Shown here: one piece after another, positions 1 through 13,760 of the stretch
How positions within the stretch are numbered: the stretch's first letter is position 1
Layout of the letters: each line of letters starts with the position of its first letter
Assembly (NCBI GenBank): GCA_026874595.1
Contig: CM049312.1
Location: 66,122,929 to 66,186,928 of the forward strand
DNA from: Sipunculus nudus
Taxonomy: Eukaryota > Annelida > Sipuncula > Golfingiida > Sipunculidae
Reading direction: 5' to 3'
DNA: 64,000 nucleotides
The notes under the pieces: model-generated
The model's database searches: none
Seen by the model: only the letters and a program-made list of their open reading frames with translations
What the model was told of the DNA's origin: nothing
Position numbers and translations under genes: made by a program

Positions 1-960
1 GAGACCCATGATAAGTCTCCATGGAAACCTGAAATTTGGTCTCTGTTACCCATATCCTTTGAGCTATGGCACTCCAAAGTACAGCTCAGAATAATGGAAA
101 ATTTGATATAAAAGCTAAAGTATCTGAACAACTAATGCAGAGATAACCATAATTGTTTGCATGGATATTGATCATGGAGTGTTTCATCAGTTTCTGCAGA
201 CTGGTGGCACCACCTGTATTTGTTCGGGTTTTTTAAGGAATTTTTCTCTATTTTTGAGACCTTTAAAGATATGAACATCTGTTAACAGGGCACAAATCAT
301 AAAAACTGGACCAAGAATCTTCATTCTTGACACACTGGGAGACCCATGAAAAGTCTCCATGGAAACCTGAAATTAGGTCTCTGTTACCCATATTCTTTAA
401 GCTGTATGGCTCCAAAATACCCCCCCCCCCCCCCCAGAATAATGGAAAATTTGATACCAAAAACTGCACTATCTCAATAACTACAACACTGATGGTCCTG
501 ATTTTCTGCATACATATTGATCATGAGCTGTTCCATCAGTTTCTGCAGACTGGGTGTGCCACCTCAATTTTTTTTCAAATTTTTACGAATTTTTTTCTTT
601 TTTTTTGAGACCTTTAAAGATGGGGATATCTGTCAACAGGGTACAAATCGCAACAACTGGACCTAGAATCTTCATTCTTGTCATGCAAGAAGGCCCATGA
701 AAAGTGCCTGTGGAAACTTGAAATTAGGTCTCTGTTACCCATATCCTTCAAGCTATAGGACTCAGAAGTATCCCTCAGAATAATGGACAATTTGATACAA
801 AAGCTGAAGTATCTGAACAACTAATGCAGAGATCACCATGATTCTTTGCATGGATATTGACCATTAAGTGTTTTTATTAGTTTCTACAGACTGGTGGAGC
901 CACCTGTATTTTTGTACAGACAAAACAAAGTTTTGCGGATACTATGTTTTTGACCGAGTT
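1..960. repeat. Three diverged ~340-bp tandem repeat units
   Basis: The phrase 'gagacccatg...agtctccatggaaacctgaaatt' recurs near 1, 340 and 690, and each unit goes on to a 'cagactggtggcaccacctg'-like segment. The wording resembles the interior of the R1 repeats at 15.7 and 61.9 kb (a 'cctgaaattaggtc' segment), so this is probably an older relative of that family. Poly-C and poly-T runs interrupt it. The short open frames here carry no recognisable protein. Confidence 0.75.
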
Positions 961-1137
961 CCTCCGCCGCCGCAGCATCCGTTTCCATAGAGCTCCTCGG
1001 AAACTAATGGACTAATTTTTCTGAAACTTACACCAATTGTTGGGTCACATTTGAACTGGTGCCTAACCAATTTGCGTTGACCTCTGACCTTTCCTCTCTA
1101 TCCAGTGTCCATTTGTGGGCCTGTTTCCACTAATAAA

Positions 1138-1985
1138 CCCTCATATCTCGGGAACCGTTTGACCGATCAGGAAATAAAATTGATACAAATGTAGCCCTTG
1201 GATTGCTTTATAACATACACAAAAAATGGTGGTGCCACCTGTAACCATGTTTGCACAGTGTCCATCTGTTCATCTGCCTTGGGTTAAAATCACTCATATC
1301 TCTGCAGTGAATTGACTAATTCACCTGAAATTCGTCATGCATATACATCCTGGATAGCTTTCTTGATTTTATGACAGGGGGCGCCACCTACATTCACATT
1401 CATGCAGATGACATCCAAACTCATATCTCGGGAACCGTTTGACGGATTGGGCCAAAATTTTGCATGTGTATAGATCTCACATAGCTCTTTATCATACGCA
1501 AAACTGGTGGCGCCACCTGCAACCATTTTTGCACAGCGTCTGTCTGTTATTCTGCCTTGGCCTAAAATCACTCATTTCTCTGTAGTGGTTCGACATAACT
1601 GCCTAAAATTTTACAGGTTTATACATCGTGGATAGCTTTCTTGATTTTATGACAGGTGGTGCCACCTACATTCTTGTTAACGCTGCACACATCCAAGCTC
1701 ATATCTCAGGAACCATTTGACCGATTGGGCCAAAATTGTGCATGTGTTTAGATCTCACATAGGTCTTTATCATACACAAAACTGGAGGGGTCACCTGCAA
1801 AGATTTTTGCACAGTGTTTGTCTGTTTGTCTGCCATGGGCAAAAATTGCTCATATACATGTAGTGGTTTGACTTTTCTGCCTAAAATTTTACAGGTGCAT
1901 ACAACTTGGACAGCTTTCTGGATTTGTGGTAGGTGGCACAACCTACATACACATTTAGGCTGCAGACATCCATGCTAATATGCAA
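1138..1985. repeat. Three ~280-bp tandem units with GGTGGCGCCACC palindrome
   Basis: Units begin with 'ctcatatctcgggaaccgtttgac' variants near 1138, 1419 and 1698. Each holds a segment that varies around the 12-bp palindrome GGTGGCGCCACC (about 1226, 1507 and 1653). The same palindrome sits in otherwise different repeats at 10.8-11.2, 12.9-13.6 and 20.8-21.0 kb. No coding potential is seen. Confidence 0.75.
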
Positions 1986-2214
1986 CATACCTCACTCTAT
2001 TTCCCCTTGCCACTCAATCAATGCCTCACTTCACCCGTTCACCTCTGATTTTGGCGGATACATGTAGTCACTTGTCGGTTACCCGTATTCTAGTTTTAAA
2101 AGTTTACACATTTTTTCTCTATTTTTGAGATATATAAATACAGACTAAATCTTGGCCTGTTGGTTAATCTGTTTGATGCTTCAGTTGAATGGGTAAATAC
2201 TACCATTCTGATGA

Positions 2215-2281
2215 TAAAATTTCCTTTTGCGAATCTCTTCCAAGTCAGCTGAGCGTCATGACCCATGGGTCACTTGTTTTA
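2215..2281 (+). repeat. 3' terminus of an R1 repeat
   Basis: It ends with GTCAGCTGAGCG, then TCATGACCCATGGGTCACTT (palindrome at 2259-2272), identical to the 3' ends of the R1 copies at 16.05 and 63.18 kb. The matching 5' end is not in the window, so the repeats upstream may be the body of a longer copy. From 2282 to 2780 I see nothing recognisable. Confidence 0.7.
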
Positions 2282-2781
2282 ATTTATCTAGCTGATGGGA
2301 ACGCAATCACATCAAGGCAAAACTGACAATGCTGGCTGTTGGATGCATTAATTCGTATTACACAGCAGGCAGTAGCTAGCCACACCTTTCCTGCGGTTAC
2401 ATGCCAGTTTGCCGATTCCCATTCTGCCGAATCCCAGAATACCGAGTCCAGTTTGCTGAAACCCAGAAAGCCGAATGTTAACGTTTAATGGCATTGTTGT
2501 ATTTATGGAGTAAAAACGATCAAAACAGTATAATATTACGTTGATGGAATGCTAATTTCAGCGTGTACAGCTAAACCAGTCGGTTACATGCACGCCATGC
2601 CTCAAGCCACGCTTGAATTGTCATAGCCGTCATAGCAGTCTTTTTTTTCCTCATCCCACACTGGTAGACGTTCAATAAAAGAATGCTTTTGTGTATTGTC
2701 ACTATTCTTGTTTATCGTAATAACCAACCCCACTCACTAAAAGCAGACAGGTCCATGGAAAAAAATGCTGTTGCTCCTGTC

Positions 2782-2990
2782 CAGACTTGGGTCAAGTACA
2801 TGTACTTGTACTTGGTACTTGTACTCAAGTACAAAATTTACAGTACTTGGCCTGTACTTGTACTTGGTACTTTTTACCAAGTACAGTACTTTTACTGTAT
2901 TTGTACTTGCTAAAAATGTACTTGAAAAATCAAGTACATTTCAAGTATTAGTCAAGTACATGTATTTTTTTAATTATTTTGAATACAGAG
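2782..2990. mobile_element. hAT-like terminus with AAGTAC array
   Basis: It starts with CAGACTTGGGTCAAGTAC, followed by many AAGTAC/GTACTT hexamers in both orientations. The first ten bases resemble the ends of two better-supported hAT-like elements in the window (8382 and 52525), and a similar CAGGCTTGGGTCAAGTAC occurs at 3292. No matching inverted end or target duplication was found, so this is at best a truncated copy. Confidence 0.4.
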
Positions 2991-5146
2991 CCACTTATCT
3001 ACTTATCATAAACACAGCATTAGGAGACCTCAGGTCAAAGAGAAATCTTAGCACTATGTTTGACTGATAGACTCAGACCTGTCGTAATCTCATGCTTTTT
3101 TGTCTCCTTTGCAATTGAGTGCCGTTTGCAGTTAACAAATGACGGTAGCGGAACCTTGTTAATACTCAGGTTAAATCAATTGGCCGAACAACCAACTAAA
3201 TGGGAATCGTGTGGCTCTGACGAGATGTTTTTATAATAATAGCAAAAGCTATTAAATTGTGCCAATAAAAATATTTTTCAATTGAGGGCATCAGGCTTGG
3301 GTCAAGTACAGGGGGTCAGTACTTGAGCACACGTGGACTGTGTTTACCAACATGTAGAGTCATAACAATGTATTGAATGGCCATAAGTGAGGTACTTGGT
3401 TGTGTGCTGGGATCGTTTTAGATATTTTTCTTGCTTATGTCCCTTTAAGAATTATGAGTATTTGCTGCATACTTTCTGCAGCCTCCTGAGAAGCTGCACA
3501 CAGTTTGAGGCTAGCTGTACCCTTTCTGCATAATCTTCCTGCAGCCAATCTTGGTTGCCGCAACTGTGCATTGATCAGCTCTCCCACAAACCATCCATAA
3601 CAATATCTTTTTGCTACAGGTATTTAACCCACTGGGTGTTTGAATAGGTCCCTTTAAGCTTTAAACAGCCCCTTTATACTGGACTGCAGCTGAATGGTAT
3701 TTTCAGCTTCTCTGTATTGTTTCATTACATACTCTCATGGATATTTTTGTACAGAGAGAATTTAAAACCTAATGTCTCTTGAAAGTCATGTTTCTCACAT
3801 ATAGTTCACCTATGGTTTATTATCTTTGATAGACCAAGTAATGGGCTATTGCCAGACCTACTTACTTCTGTGATATTGATAAGTATAAACAGAATTTGCA
3901 AAACATTTCTTTAAAAAATTATTACCGGTAATGCTAGTAATGCTATGGGTCATGATGTTGTTATGGGTGACATAAAAGCAAATCAAACTGTCTGGCTTTT
4001 AAATTTACAGTACTTGGCCTGTACTTGTACTTGGTACTTTTTACCAAGTACAGTACTTTTACTGTATTTGTACTTGCTAAAAATGTACTTGAAAAATCAA
4101 GTACATTTCAAGTATTAGTCAAGTACATGTATTTTTTTAATTATTTTGAATACAGAGCCACTTATCTACTTATCATAAACACAGCATTAGGAGACCTCAG
4201 GTCAAAGAGAAATCTTAGCACTATGTTTGACTGATAGACTCAGACCTGTCGTAATCTCATGCTTTTTTGTCTCCTTTGCAATTGAGTGCCGTTTGCAGTT
4301 AACAAATGACGGTAGCGGAACCTTGTTAATACTCAGGTTAAATCAATTGGCCGAACAACCAACTAAATGGGAATCGTGTGGCTCTGACGAGATGTTTTAT
4401 AATAATAGCAAAAGCTATTAAATTGTGCCAATAAAAATATTTTTCAATTGAGGGCATCAGGCTTGGGTCAAGTACAGGGGGTCAGTACTTGAGCACACGT
4501 GGACTGTGTTTACCAACATGTAGAGTCATAACAATGTATTGAATGGCCATAAGCGAGGTACTTGGTTGTGTGCTGGGATCGTTTTAGATATTTTTCTTGC
4601 TTATGTCCCTTTAAGAATTATGAGTATTTGCTGCATACTTTCTGCAGCCTCCTGAGAAGCTGCACACAGTTTGAGGCTAGCTGTACCCTTTCTGCATAAT
4701 CTTCCTGCAGCCAATCTTGGTTGCCGCAACTGTGCATTGATCAGCTCTCCCACAAACCATCCATAACAATATCTTTTTGCTACAGGTATTTAACCCACTG
4801 GGTGTTTGAATAGGTCCCTTTAAGCTTTAAACAGCCCCTTTATACTGGACTGCAGCTGAATGGTATTTTCAGCTTCTCTGTATTGTTTCATTACATACTC
4901 TCATGGATATTTTTGTACAGAGAGAATTTAAAACCTAATGTCTCTTGAAAGTCATGTCTCTTATGGTGTATTATCTTTGATAGACCAAGTAATGGGCTAT
5001 TGCCAGACCTACTTACTTCTGTGATATTGATAAGTATAAACAGAATTTGCAAAACATTTCTTCAAAAAATTATTACCGGTAATGCTAGTAATGCTATGGG
5101 TCATGATGTTGTTATGGGTGACATAAAAGCAAATCGAACTGTCTGG
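2834..5146. repeat. 1.17-kb direct tandem duplication
   Basis: The sequence from 2834 to 4000 is repeated from 4001 to about 5146 with very few changes: one T insertion, single substitutions and a deletion of about 20 bp near 4955 in the second copy. The junction is abrupt. High identity implies a recent duplication, or an assembly artefact of two haplotypes placed in tandem. Identical short open frames in both copies begin inside the AAGTAC array and look non-coding. Confidence 0.9.
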
Positions 5147-5545
5147 CTTGTTAAGCTTGCTTTTCTAGCGAAGCGGTTGGAACGCCAGACTTGTGTTCCA
5201 CTGACATGGGTTTGAATTCTGGATCAGCCCAATATTTTCCCCTGAGCAATCTGTCTTCGTAACAAAAGGGGCTCATCCAGGATCATGACAATTTTTGTGT
5301 CCCGGGGAATGGGCAATTACTGCCACTTGAACACTAAAGGTGCGACTCCTAAAATAGTGTTGTTCTGAAAGCAGAATGCTCTTAAGAGGGGATGTGTTAC
5401 AGGGTGACATGAAAGCGGACCGAACTGTCTCGCTTGTGAAGCATGCTTTTCTAGCGAAGTGGGTGGAACCAACATGGTTTAGAATCCCGGATTGGCCCAA
5501 TATTTCCTCCTGAGCAATTTGTTTTCATAACAAGGTGGACTGAGT
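5105..5545 (+). repeat. Pair of diverged ~150-bp repeats
   Basis: The segments 5110-5262 and 5400-5535 share 'gggtgacat.aaagc', 'cttttctagcgaag' and 'cccaatatttcc'. A GGTTTGAATTC in the first looks faintly like a tRNA B box, so a decayed tRNA-derived SINE is possible, but no clover-leaf can be drawn. Confidence 0.4.
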
Positions 5546-5729
5546 GTTGTCACCCGTGAGTCATCCTAATCTGAAGCTTTTGACCTTTTACCCTTTATAA
5601 TTGTATCATTCATGATATAACAGCAGTGGAATAATTTTTCAGAAAAGTTGTCATTGGTTTAATAAAAAAATGTATTCAGTATTATTTTTCATTAATAATT
5701 TTCTTGCAGAACAAGGCAAAAGAACATAG

Positions 5730-7070
5730 ATGGATCCTTGCAAAATGCCACCACCATGTTTAGATATGATCATTAAGAAAGAAGATGACGAAGGCAGCTC
5801 TAGTTACACAGATGTTAGAGTCCAAGACATTGAATCCAACGAGGATACATCACCTGACTACCACAGGGGAGAATCAAGTGTACAGAAATTAATACGAAAT
5901 GTCAGTGACTGTTTTGGAAATAATCAAGATACTAGGGATACCTGTATGATCATTGAGGGTGAAGTTGAAAATCTCCTTCACTACATAAAGAATGATATTT
6001 CTGGTGAGGAAATAGCTGTCCGAAAAAGAAGAGACAGTCCTCAATACGTGAATTATAAAATAAGTGATGCTCCTTCAAGTATCACAGAAAATGCTAATCA
6101 GATTACTGTACATGTGTCAACAGTTCTACCTGAGGGGAACAATGGTGATTTGAGCAAAATAGTTAAAACAGAACCATGTAATAGTCTAAATGCACACATC
6201 AAGACACCTACAAGAGAGAGAACAATTAAGGGTGAACAAAGTGATCAGTGTTTCTCTTTGAGCCCATCTCTGAAAGCTCACACCATGACACGTACTGGTG
6301 AAAAACCATTTAAATGTGGAGAGTGTACTAAATCATTCTCTAAGAAGAGTAACCTGAAGACTCACATCAGGACACACACTGGAGAAAAACCATTTAAATG
6401 TGGAAAATGTGATAAATCATTCTCTCGACAGAATATTCTGAAAAAGCATGTCAAGACACATACTGGAGAAAAACTATTTAAATGTGGACAATGTAATATA
6501 TCTTTCCCCAAACAGAATGGTCTGAAAAATCATGTCAAGACACATACTGGAGTAAAAGCTTTGAAATGTGAGCATTGCAGCAAATCTTTCCCTGACCAGT
6601 CTAGCCTGAAGAGACACTTCTTTAAACATACGGGAGAAAAACCTTTTAAATGTGAGCAGTGTGGTAAATCTTTCTCTCAGCAGAGTAACCTAAAGATTCA
6701 CATGAGGATGCATACTGGAGAAAAACCATTTAATTGTGGACAATGTGGTAAATCTTTCTATAACAAGAGTAATCTGAATTGTCACATGAGGACACATACT
6801 GGAGAAAAACCATTTCAATGTGAACAGTGTTGGAAATCTTTCTCTCAACTGAGTAGTCTCAAATATCACATCAAGACACATACTGGAGAAAAACCATTTA
6901 AATGTGGACAATGTGGTAAATCTTTCTATATGCAGAGTTACCTGAAAAGTCACATGAGGACACATACTGGAGAAAAACCATTTCATTGTGAACAGTGTGG
7001 GAAATCTTTCTCTCGACGGCATCGTCTGAAATATCACATCAAGACACATTCTGGAGAAAAAAACATTTAA
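5730..7070 (+). CDS. C2H2 zinc-finger protein, nine tandem fingers
   Basis: This 446-residue protein is a likely nuclear DNA-binding regulator. Nine canonical Cys2His2 fingers run from about residue 194 to 440 (first pair C196/C199 with H212/H216) at a 28-residue period, joined by TGEKPF linkers. A degenerate finger lies just before them (residues 171-191). The 190-residue N terminus is acidic and unstructured-looking and has two sumoylation-type sites (IKKE near 15-18, VKTE near 145-148). I see no KRAB, BTB or ZAD domain. The start is well set: a TAG lies immediately before the ATG, and a good 3' splice site (TTTTCTTGCAG) ends at 5709, so at least one 5' exon is missing. The frame ends after finger 9 because the linker has one extra A in an A7 run at about 7055-7061; the zinc-finger frame would otherwise continue. 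The product may therefore be a truncated version of a longer ancestral array. Polydactyl zinc-finger genes evolve this way, and the DNA target cannot be deduced here. Confidence 0.88.
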   Translation: MDPCKMPPPCLDMIIKKEDDEGSSSYTDVRVQDIESNEDTSPDYHRGESSVQKLIRNVSDCFGNNQDTRDTCMIIEGEVENLLHYIKNDISGEEIAVRKRRDSPQYVNYKISDAPSSITENANQITVHVSTVLPEGNNGDLSKIVKTEPCNSLNAHIKTPTRERTIKGEQSDQCFSLSPSLKAHTMTRTGEKPFKCGECTKSFSKKSNLKTHIRTHTGEKPFKCGKCDKSFSRQNILKKHVKTHTGEKLFKCGQCNISFPKQNGLKNHVKTHTGVKALKCEHCSKSFPDQSSLKRHFFKHTGEKPFKCEQCGKSFSQQSNLKIHMRMHTGEKPFNCGQCGKSFYNKSNLNCHMRTHTGEKPFQCEQCWKSFSQLSSLKYHIKTHTGEKPFKCGQCGKSFYMQSYLKSHMRTHTGEKPFHCEQCGKSFSRRHRLKYHIKTHSGEKNI

Positions 7071-8373
<1,303 letters not shown>

Positions 8374-8381
8374 GTGAAGAC

Positions 8382-9090
8382 CAGACCTGGGAGCCAGCCG
8401 TTGACCTGTAAATCGGCTGGCTTGAAGAAAAAATGGCTGGCTAGCCGGCTGAGCCGGCTCAGGTCTAAAAACAATGATGATGGCTGAGTGGACAACGTTG
8501 TGGCTGGCTAGCCGGCTGAGCCGTAAAGATGAGGCAAATATCTACTGGACAAAAGTTGTCTCAGTCTAATGCAATTATAATTATATGAACAATAATATGA
8601 AACAAACTTAACGAATATTTTGACAAGTTAATTACCCTTTGGATAAATTAATTTTATTCAATTTCACGCCGGGCGTGTACAAGGACAGTGAGTTGGAACG
8701 TGAAGGATGGGGGTTCCCCCGTTGTGTTTTCAGATCTGACAATATAGCGTGTTTTGGTGAAGCTGACCCCTCATTTAATCAGATGAAAATTGTTATGATT
8801 TTCCTCATTTCCTTTGACAGACGTTGGTTTCACATGAATTATTTGATCTCAACTGATATAACGTTAAATTGCTAAAAGCATCTTGGAAAATCGAAGGTTT
8901 CAATTCAGCTATAGAGATACATGTATATAGATATCATTGTTTGCATCCTCTACGCAACTGTTTTCGTGCGCTCACTTGCAACCGGATAATCGTTTTTCGT
9001 GTGCCGAACTTAAAGTGTCATGGCTTGACGTACTGTGTGCTTCATTTTTTAACTGTATCACATGAGGTTATGTGAAAGGGCAGGATATTT

Positions 9091-9169
<79 letters not shown>

Positions 9170-10453
9170 TGTGTGTGTGTGTGTGTGTACAGAAAGTCAT
9201 GCTTCACCCGCGAGTGTCTCTAAATTAATCAAAACATTTGGTAATAATCTGTCATTTAAGGAGGGAAAGATGTGACATAATCGTACAAAATCGAACCCCA
9301 GCCAAAGAGTTTTTATAATAATCATGAAAATTTGATTACTTAAAACATATTGTGAATTCTTCTTGATGTAATGTGAACAGACCAACTCACTGTCACAACC
9401 ACGAAATCTCTAATTCCTTTTGGCCTAGCCTATGATCAACATGTTTTTTCCTGCGCAGAACTTTCCAGGTCGCAATCGTATACGTAATTTGTCACGTGTC
9501 ATAATTGAAATAGGAATTCTGTCATGGATTTTCGCAGGTTTCAGCCTCAATCATCCCCGTGACCCTTAATACGTTCATGCAGTAATATGTTTGTCAGTGG
9601 TTGAAGCAACCGGTGCCTGCAGCTGTTTTAATACGGATTTGGTCTCGCGTTTTAAATTCAAATTGCTGACCAATCAGACTTATTTAAAAGTTTAGTTCTA
9701 CTCAAGGATTTTATGACATATATCCATATACATGTGTTAACGCGAATGACATTTGTAGCATGATTATAATATGAGGTAGTAATGAATGGTCGCAGGCTGC
9801 CGACATGGTTACACGTATACTGAATGTCTTATATTGGCTGGAAACAAAGATAACAAAAATGCATGCATATTTTCTCCATACAAATAATAGCTTTTCCCGA
9901 TGGTTTTCGTTCATTTAATCCTGAATTTTAACCGAGCAGTATATAATTTTTTTAATAATGCACATCGACCTCAATAACTTTAAATGATCAATCATCAGTA
10001 TCTAACTGAATAAATTTGGGAATTATCTGGATTCTGGCATTTTTCCTCTTTATTTTGAGTAACCAGGTGTAGAGAAACGCCCTTGATCAAACGGGGAGTA
10101 TGCCAGTTATCCCGTCTGAAAAAAAGGGGCTTGCGGGAACCTTGTTAACTGTCTAACATAATGACATAAAATTAATCATGCATTACCATTGCGAAGGCAT
10201 GCAGCTCGGTGATATCTGCTTGAGACGAGTTCGTGTTAACATGTTACTGTATTAACTATTTACAAGCTGAAGTATGCAAGCGAAGATCCCTTTTTTTTCA
10301 TCAGCTTATCAGTATTTCACCGGCGGCTGAGCCGGTGTTTAATAATCGGCGGCGGCTGGCGCAATTCGGCGGCTCAAGAAAACTATCGGCGGCGGCTTGC
10401 TTATAAAATAAACGGCGGCGGCTGGCGCAATTCGGCGGCGGCTCCCAGGTCTG
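8382..10453. mobile_element. hAT-like non-autonomous element, 2072 bp
   Basis: The ends are inverted: CAGACCTGGGAGCC on the left and its complement GGCTCCCAGGTCTG on the right. They are flanked by 8-bp direct repeats, GTGAAGAC (8374-8381) and ATGAAGAC (10454-10461), with one mismatch. Zinc-finger sequence stops at the left end and resumes at the right end, so the boundaries are certain. An 8-bp duplication and CAG-starting termini fit the hAT superfamily. Subterminal regions are built of GGCTGGC / GCCGGCTGAGCC motifs on the left and CGGCGGCGGCT on the right. No transposase frame is visible, so it was mobilised in trans. Apart from the microsatellite at 9.1 kb the interior is featureless. Confidence 0.85.
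9095..9189. repeat. Compound microsatellite (TA)n(GA)n(GT)n
   Basis: Uninterrupted TA, then GA, then GT dinucleotides lie inside the hAT-like element. The apparent open frame across it is low-complexity. Confidence 0.95.
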
Positions 10454-10461
10454 ATGAAGAC

Positions 10462-10535
10462 TCACATCATGACACATACTGGAGATAAAATCATTTCAAT
10501 GTGAACAGTGTTGGAAATCTTTCACTCAACAACAC
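10462..10535 (+). pseudogene. Zinc-finger array remnant right of the hAT insertion
   Basis: The stretch TCACATCATGACACATACTG and the following 'tgtgaacagtgttggaaatctt' are finger and linker codons continuing those left of 8374. It ends in GCC-rich sequence that resembles the segment near 960. Confidence 0.75.
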
Positions 10536-10559
10536 TCTCGCCGCCCCCACCGCTGCCGC

Positions 10560-11190
10560 AGATATTTTGTTTGGACGCAATGACTCAAAAAATGTTTCAC
10601 GGATCTTTACCGAACTTGACATGTGCATAAATATGGGTGAGAGGATGAAGCCTTTTTGAAATGGGGTCATGACCTTTATTGAAGAGTGACTTTGACCTTG
10701 AATAGGCCCATTTTGGGAGAAAATTACACAAATTCTTAAATATCTCAAGAAATCTTGCATGGATTGATCCAAAAATCAATTGACCGAAGATCTTGGATAG
10801 TGTTGTTATTTACTGGAAACTGGTGGCACCACCTGTTATCCTTTTCTTGTTTTCGTGCAGTTTAATACCCCCTTCATTGCCACTTAACAATACTGTGAGC
10901 ATTATAAGTCAAAAACGAATGGACCGATTTCTTTCATATTATGCATATACATAGAAATGGGTTATAGGATTATGATCATTTAAATTGGGGTCATGACCTT
11001 TCTTATGAGAGTGGCCTTGACCTTGAATATTGCAATATATGGTGAAAATCACACAAAATCATAAACATCTCAATAAGGGATGCATGGATTGATCCAAAAA
11101 TCAAATTGACCAAAGATCTTGGATGGCTTTGTCTTTTGCGGAAAACAGGTGGCGCCACCTCATGTCCTTCTCTTGTATTTGTACCTTTTA
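10560..11190. repeat. Two ~300-bp repeat units with GGTGGCRCCACC
   Basis: The phrases 'ggggtcatgacctttatt' (10662) and 'ggggtcatgacctttctt' (10986), followed by 'gatccaaaaatca', mark two units. Each ends in the palindrome region (10819, 11146). Non-coding. From 11190 to 12740 there is AT-rich sequence with a short (TA)n near 11630 and nothing I can name. Confidence 0.65.
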
Positions 11191-12744
11191 AGAATTAGGT
11201 CAATTTTGGCTGCCAGCACCCAGCGGGCAACCATTTCGGCCGCATCCCCAACGATGCCACTGCTGGACCTTGACTCCGGTTGACTGGGCACCATTTCGGT
11301 CGCCGGGCTTCCTCATTCCCACAAACACGGTTACATCATAATTAAAACTGGCTAATTCAACAAGAAATATGATGGACAAAATAAAAATATATATTTATTC
11401 AAAATATGATTAGTCATATTTATAAGAAACATGCAAAATCTTGAATGACAACACAAGTACTTGCATTGAATAATACAGAACATTACTTTGTCCTGTAAAT
11501 TCATTAATAAATGTATATGAAAGGATAGCAAACTAGGATTCAATTGTCGTGACGTATTTTTAGCAAATCGTCTCAAGTTTTTTTACAGGCACTACAAAAA
11601 TTAATTATTAATCGCTCTCTCTCTTTCTATTATATATATATATATATTGTGAAAATATATATATAATTATATGCTTGTGTGTATATAATTGCTGTATTTC
11701 TAATGACGTGTTTACCGATGTGTTAGTATATAAATATGTTTAATATATCCTCTGATATATACGATTAATTAAGTTTGCTCGTTATAATTTTTTTCCCCTT
11801 AAATCTTAATGTTTATTTAATATATATTGATCAGTATATATATCATGATTTTATTGTAAGTTAAAAAGTACGTCAATAAGTACATTGTGCTACTTGTAGA
11901 ATCCATTTGAAATAAATACATTTAAACTTGTGCGATAATTGTTGCTTTGAATAAATGGTTATAGTTGCAAGAGCACACGCCTCTAAAAAGCCGTCGGTCA
12001 TCGCGCTGTACCGTTTTAAGGGGGAACATGACACTTAACTGGCGCCCCCTACTGATGACACTGCAAATTAAAAGTATCTGGTTTAATTATATTATCAAGA
12101 GGCTACTTATTTTGCCGTTTGTGATTTTTGTTGTCATGAACAACGTCATCGCTTCAGGGCATCATTTGAGAAAAGTAACTACGATGAACAATAATTGTAG
12201 AAATGTTCAGTGAGACAGCTTTATTTATTATTTTTTTAAAATAGTACCACATTTTTACAAAAATTTTTTACCAGAATATCACCAGAAGAGGCTCAAGTGC
12301 AGGAATATACCAACGGCTATGTTGTCAACTGTCAGTTTTGACAGTTGCAAGTAGATGACATAAATATCACCATATGATTGAAAGTGACACCGGTGGTGTA
12401 ATTCTGAAGAGATAATTAGTATATACCCATAGTTTTTTAGTGCTGATATTTATATTTCTTTTTATATGGGCATCTTAAAAGCTGATCATTTGTTGTTGAC
12501 GCCAGAAGCCATTTATGTGTGGACCTGCTCTCTGTCTCACAACCACCAGCGCTACCTTTGGGGGTTTTTCTAAACTAATAATTTCCAATATTTTCATATT
12601 TTGGCCTAATATTTTAAAAATTAACCCATTGACATACACATTTTTGTCTATAAATAAAATGAATATTTAATTCTGCTTGTTTATTTAGAATATTATGAAA
12701 AATACATCGGTCAGTTTTCTAAAATATGTAACTTTTGTTTCCCC

Positions 12745-13760
12745 CTTAGTTGAGGAGTGATTTGCCCTATTGGCCTGAAATTGTGCCTATCCATTGATCT
12801 TGCACTCCACCATCTTTTACTCAAGACTGGTGGTGCAATCTGCAATCGTTTTGCCGTGGGGAACATCTGTACATGTGCTTTGGGTGAAAATTGCTTATAA
12901 CTCCGGAGTAGTTCAAGGTATTTGTCTGAAATTTGGAATGTCCATCCATCTTTGAAAGTTTTCTCGTAAACCAAACAGGTGGTGCCACCTACTTTCCCGT
13001 TTTTGTAGAATAAATTAATGCCCTTTTCTTAGGAGTGATTTGGCCTATTGGACTGAAATTGTGCCTATCCATAGATCTTGCACTCCTCCATCTTGTACAT
13101 AAGACTGGTCGTGCCATCTGCAATCGTTTTGCCGTGCCGTTGCTTCCATTTGTTCATGTGCTTTCAGTGAAAATTGCTTTTATCTCCAAAGTGGTTCAAG
13201 GTATTTGTCTGAAATTTGGCATGTCCATTCATCGTGAAAAATTTTCTCATAGACCAGACAGGTGGCGCCACATACTTTCCATTTTTTGTACAATAAATTA
13301 ATGCCCTTTTCTCAGGAGTGATTTGGCCTATTAGTTTGAAATTGTGCATATACATAGGTTTTGGACTCCTCTATCTTGTATGCAAGACTGGTTGCGCCAT
13401 CTGCAATTGTTTTGCCATGGTGTCCATCTGTACATGTCCTTTGAGTGAAAATTGCTCATATCTCCAGAGTTGTTCAGTGTATTGGCCTTAAATATGACAT
13501 GTCTATTAATCGTGGAAATTTGCCCCGTAGACCAGACAGGTGGAGCCACCCACCTTCCCTTTTTTGTAGAATAAATTAATGCTCTTTTCTTAGGAGTGAT
13601 GTGCTGTATTGGTCTGAAGCTGTGCATTTACCATAGATCTTGGTCTTCTCCATCTTGTATGCAAGAATGGTGGCTCCATCTGCCATTTTTTGTATGTTGT
13701 CCATCTGTACATTTGTTTTAGATGAAAAACGCTAATATCGGAGGAGTGACTTTCAGTCAT
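12745..13760. repeat. Tandem ~280-bp repeat, about 3.5 units
   Basis: Units start with 'ttaggagtgatttgccctattgg' variants near 12751, 13031, 13311 and 13590. Each contains 'aaaattgct.ata' and 'caggtggtgccacc'. The unit length equals that of the 1.1-2.0 kb array, and both share the palindrome, so they are probably distant subfamilies. The array ends inside the start of an R1 copy. Open frames on both strands are repeat shadows. Confidence 0.8.

Noticed and set aside
6690-7049. 119-codon minus-strand frame with repeated RFPTLF / WFFSSMC motifs
   Set aside because: It is the exact antisense of the zinc-finger codons; its periodicity comes from the 84-bp finger unit.
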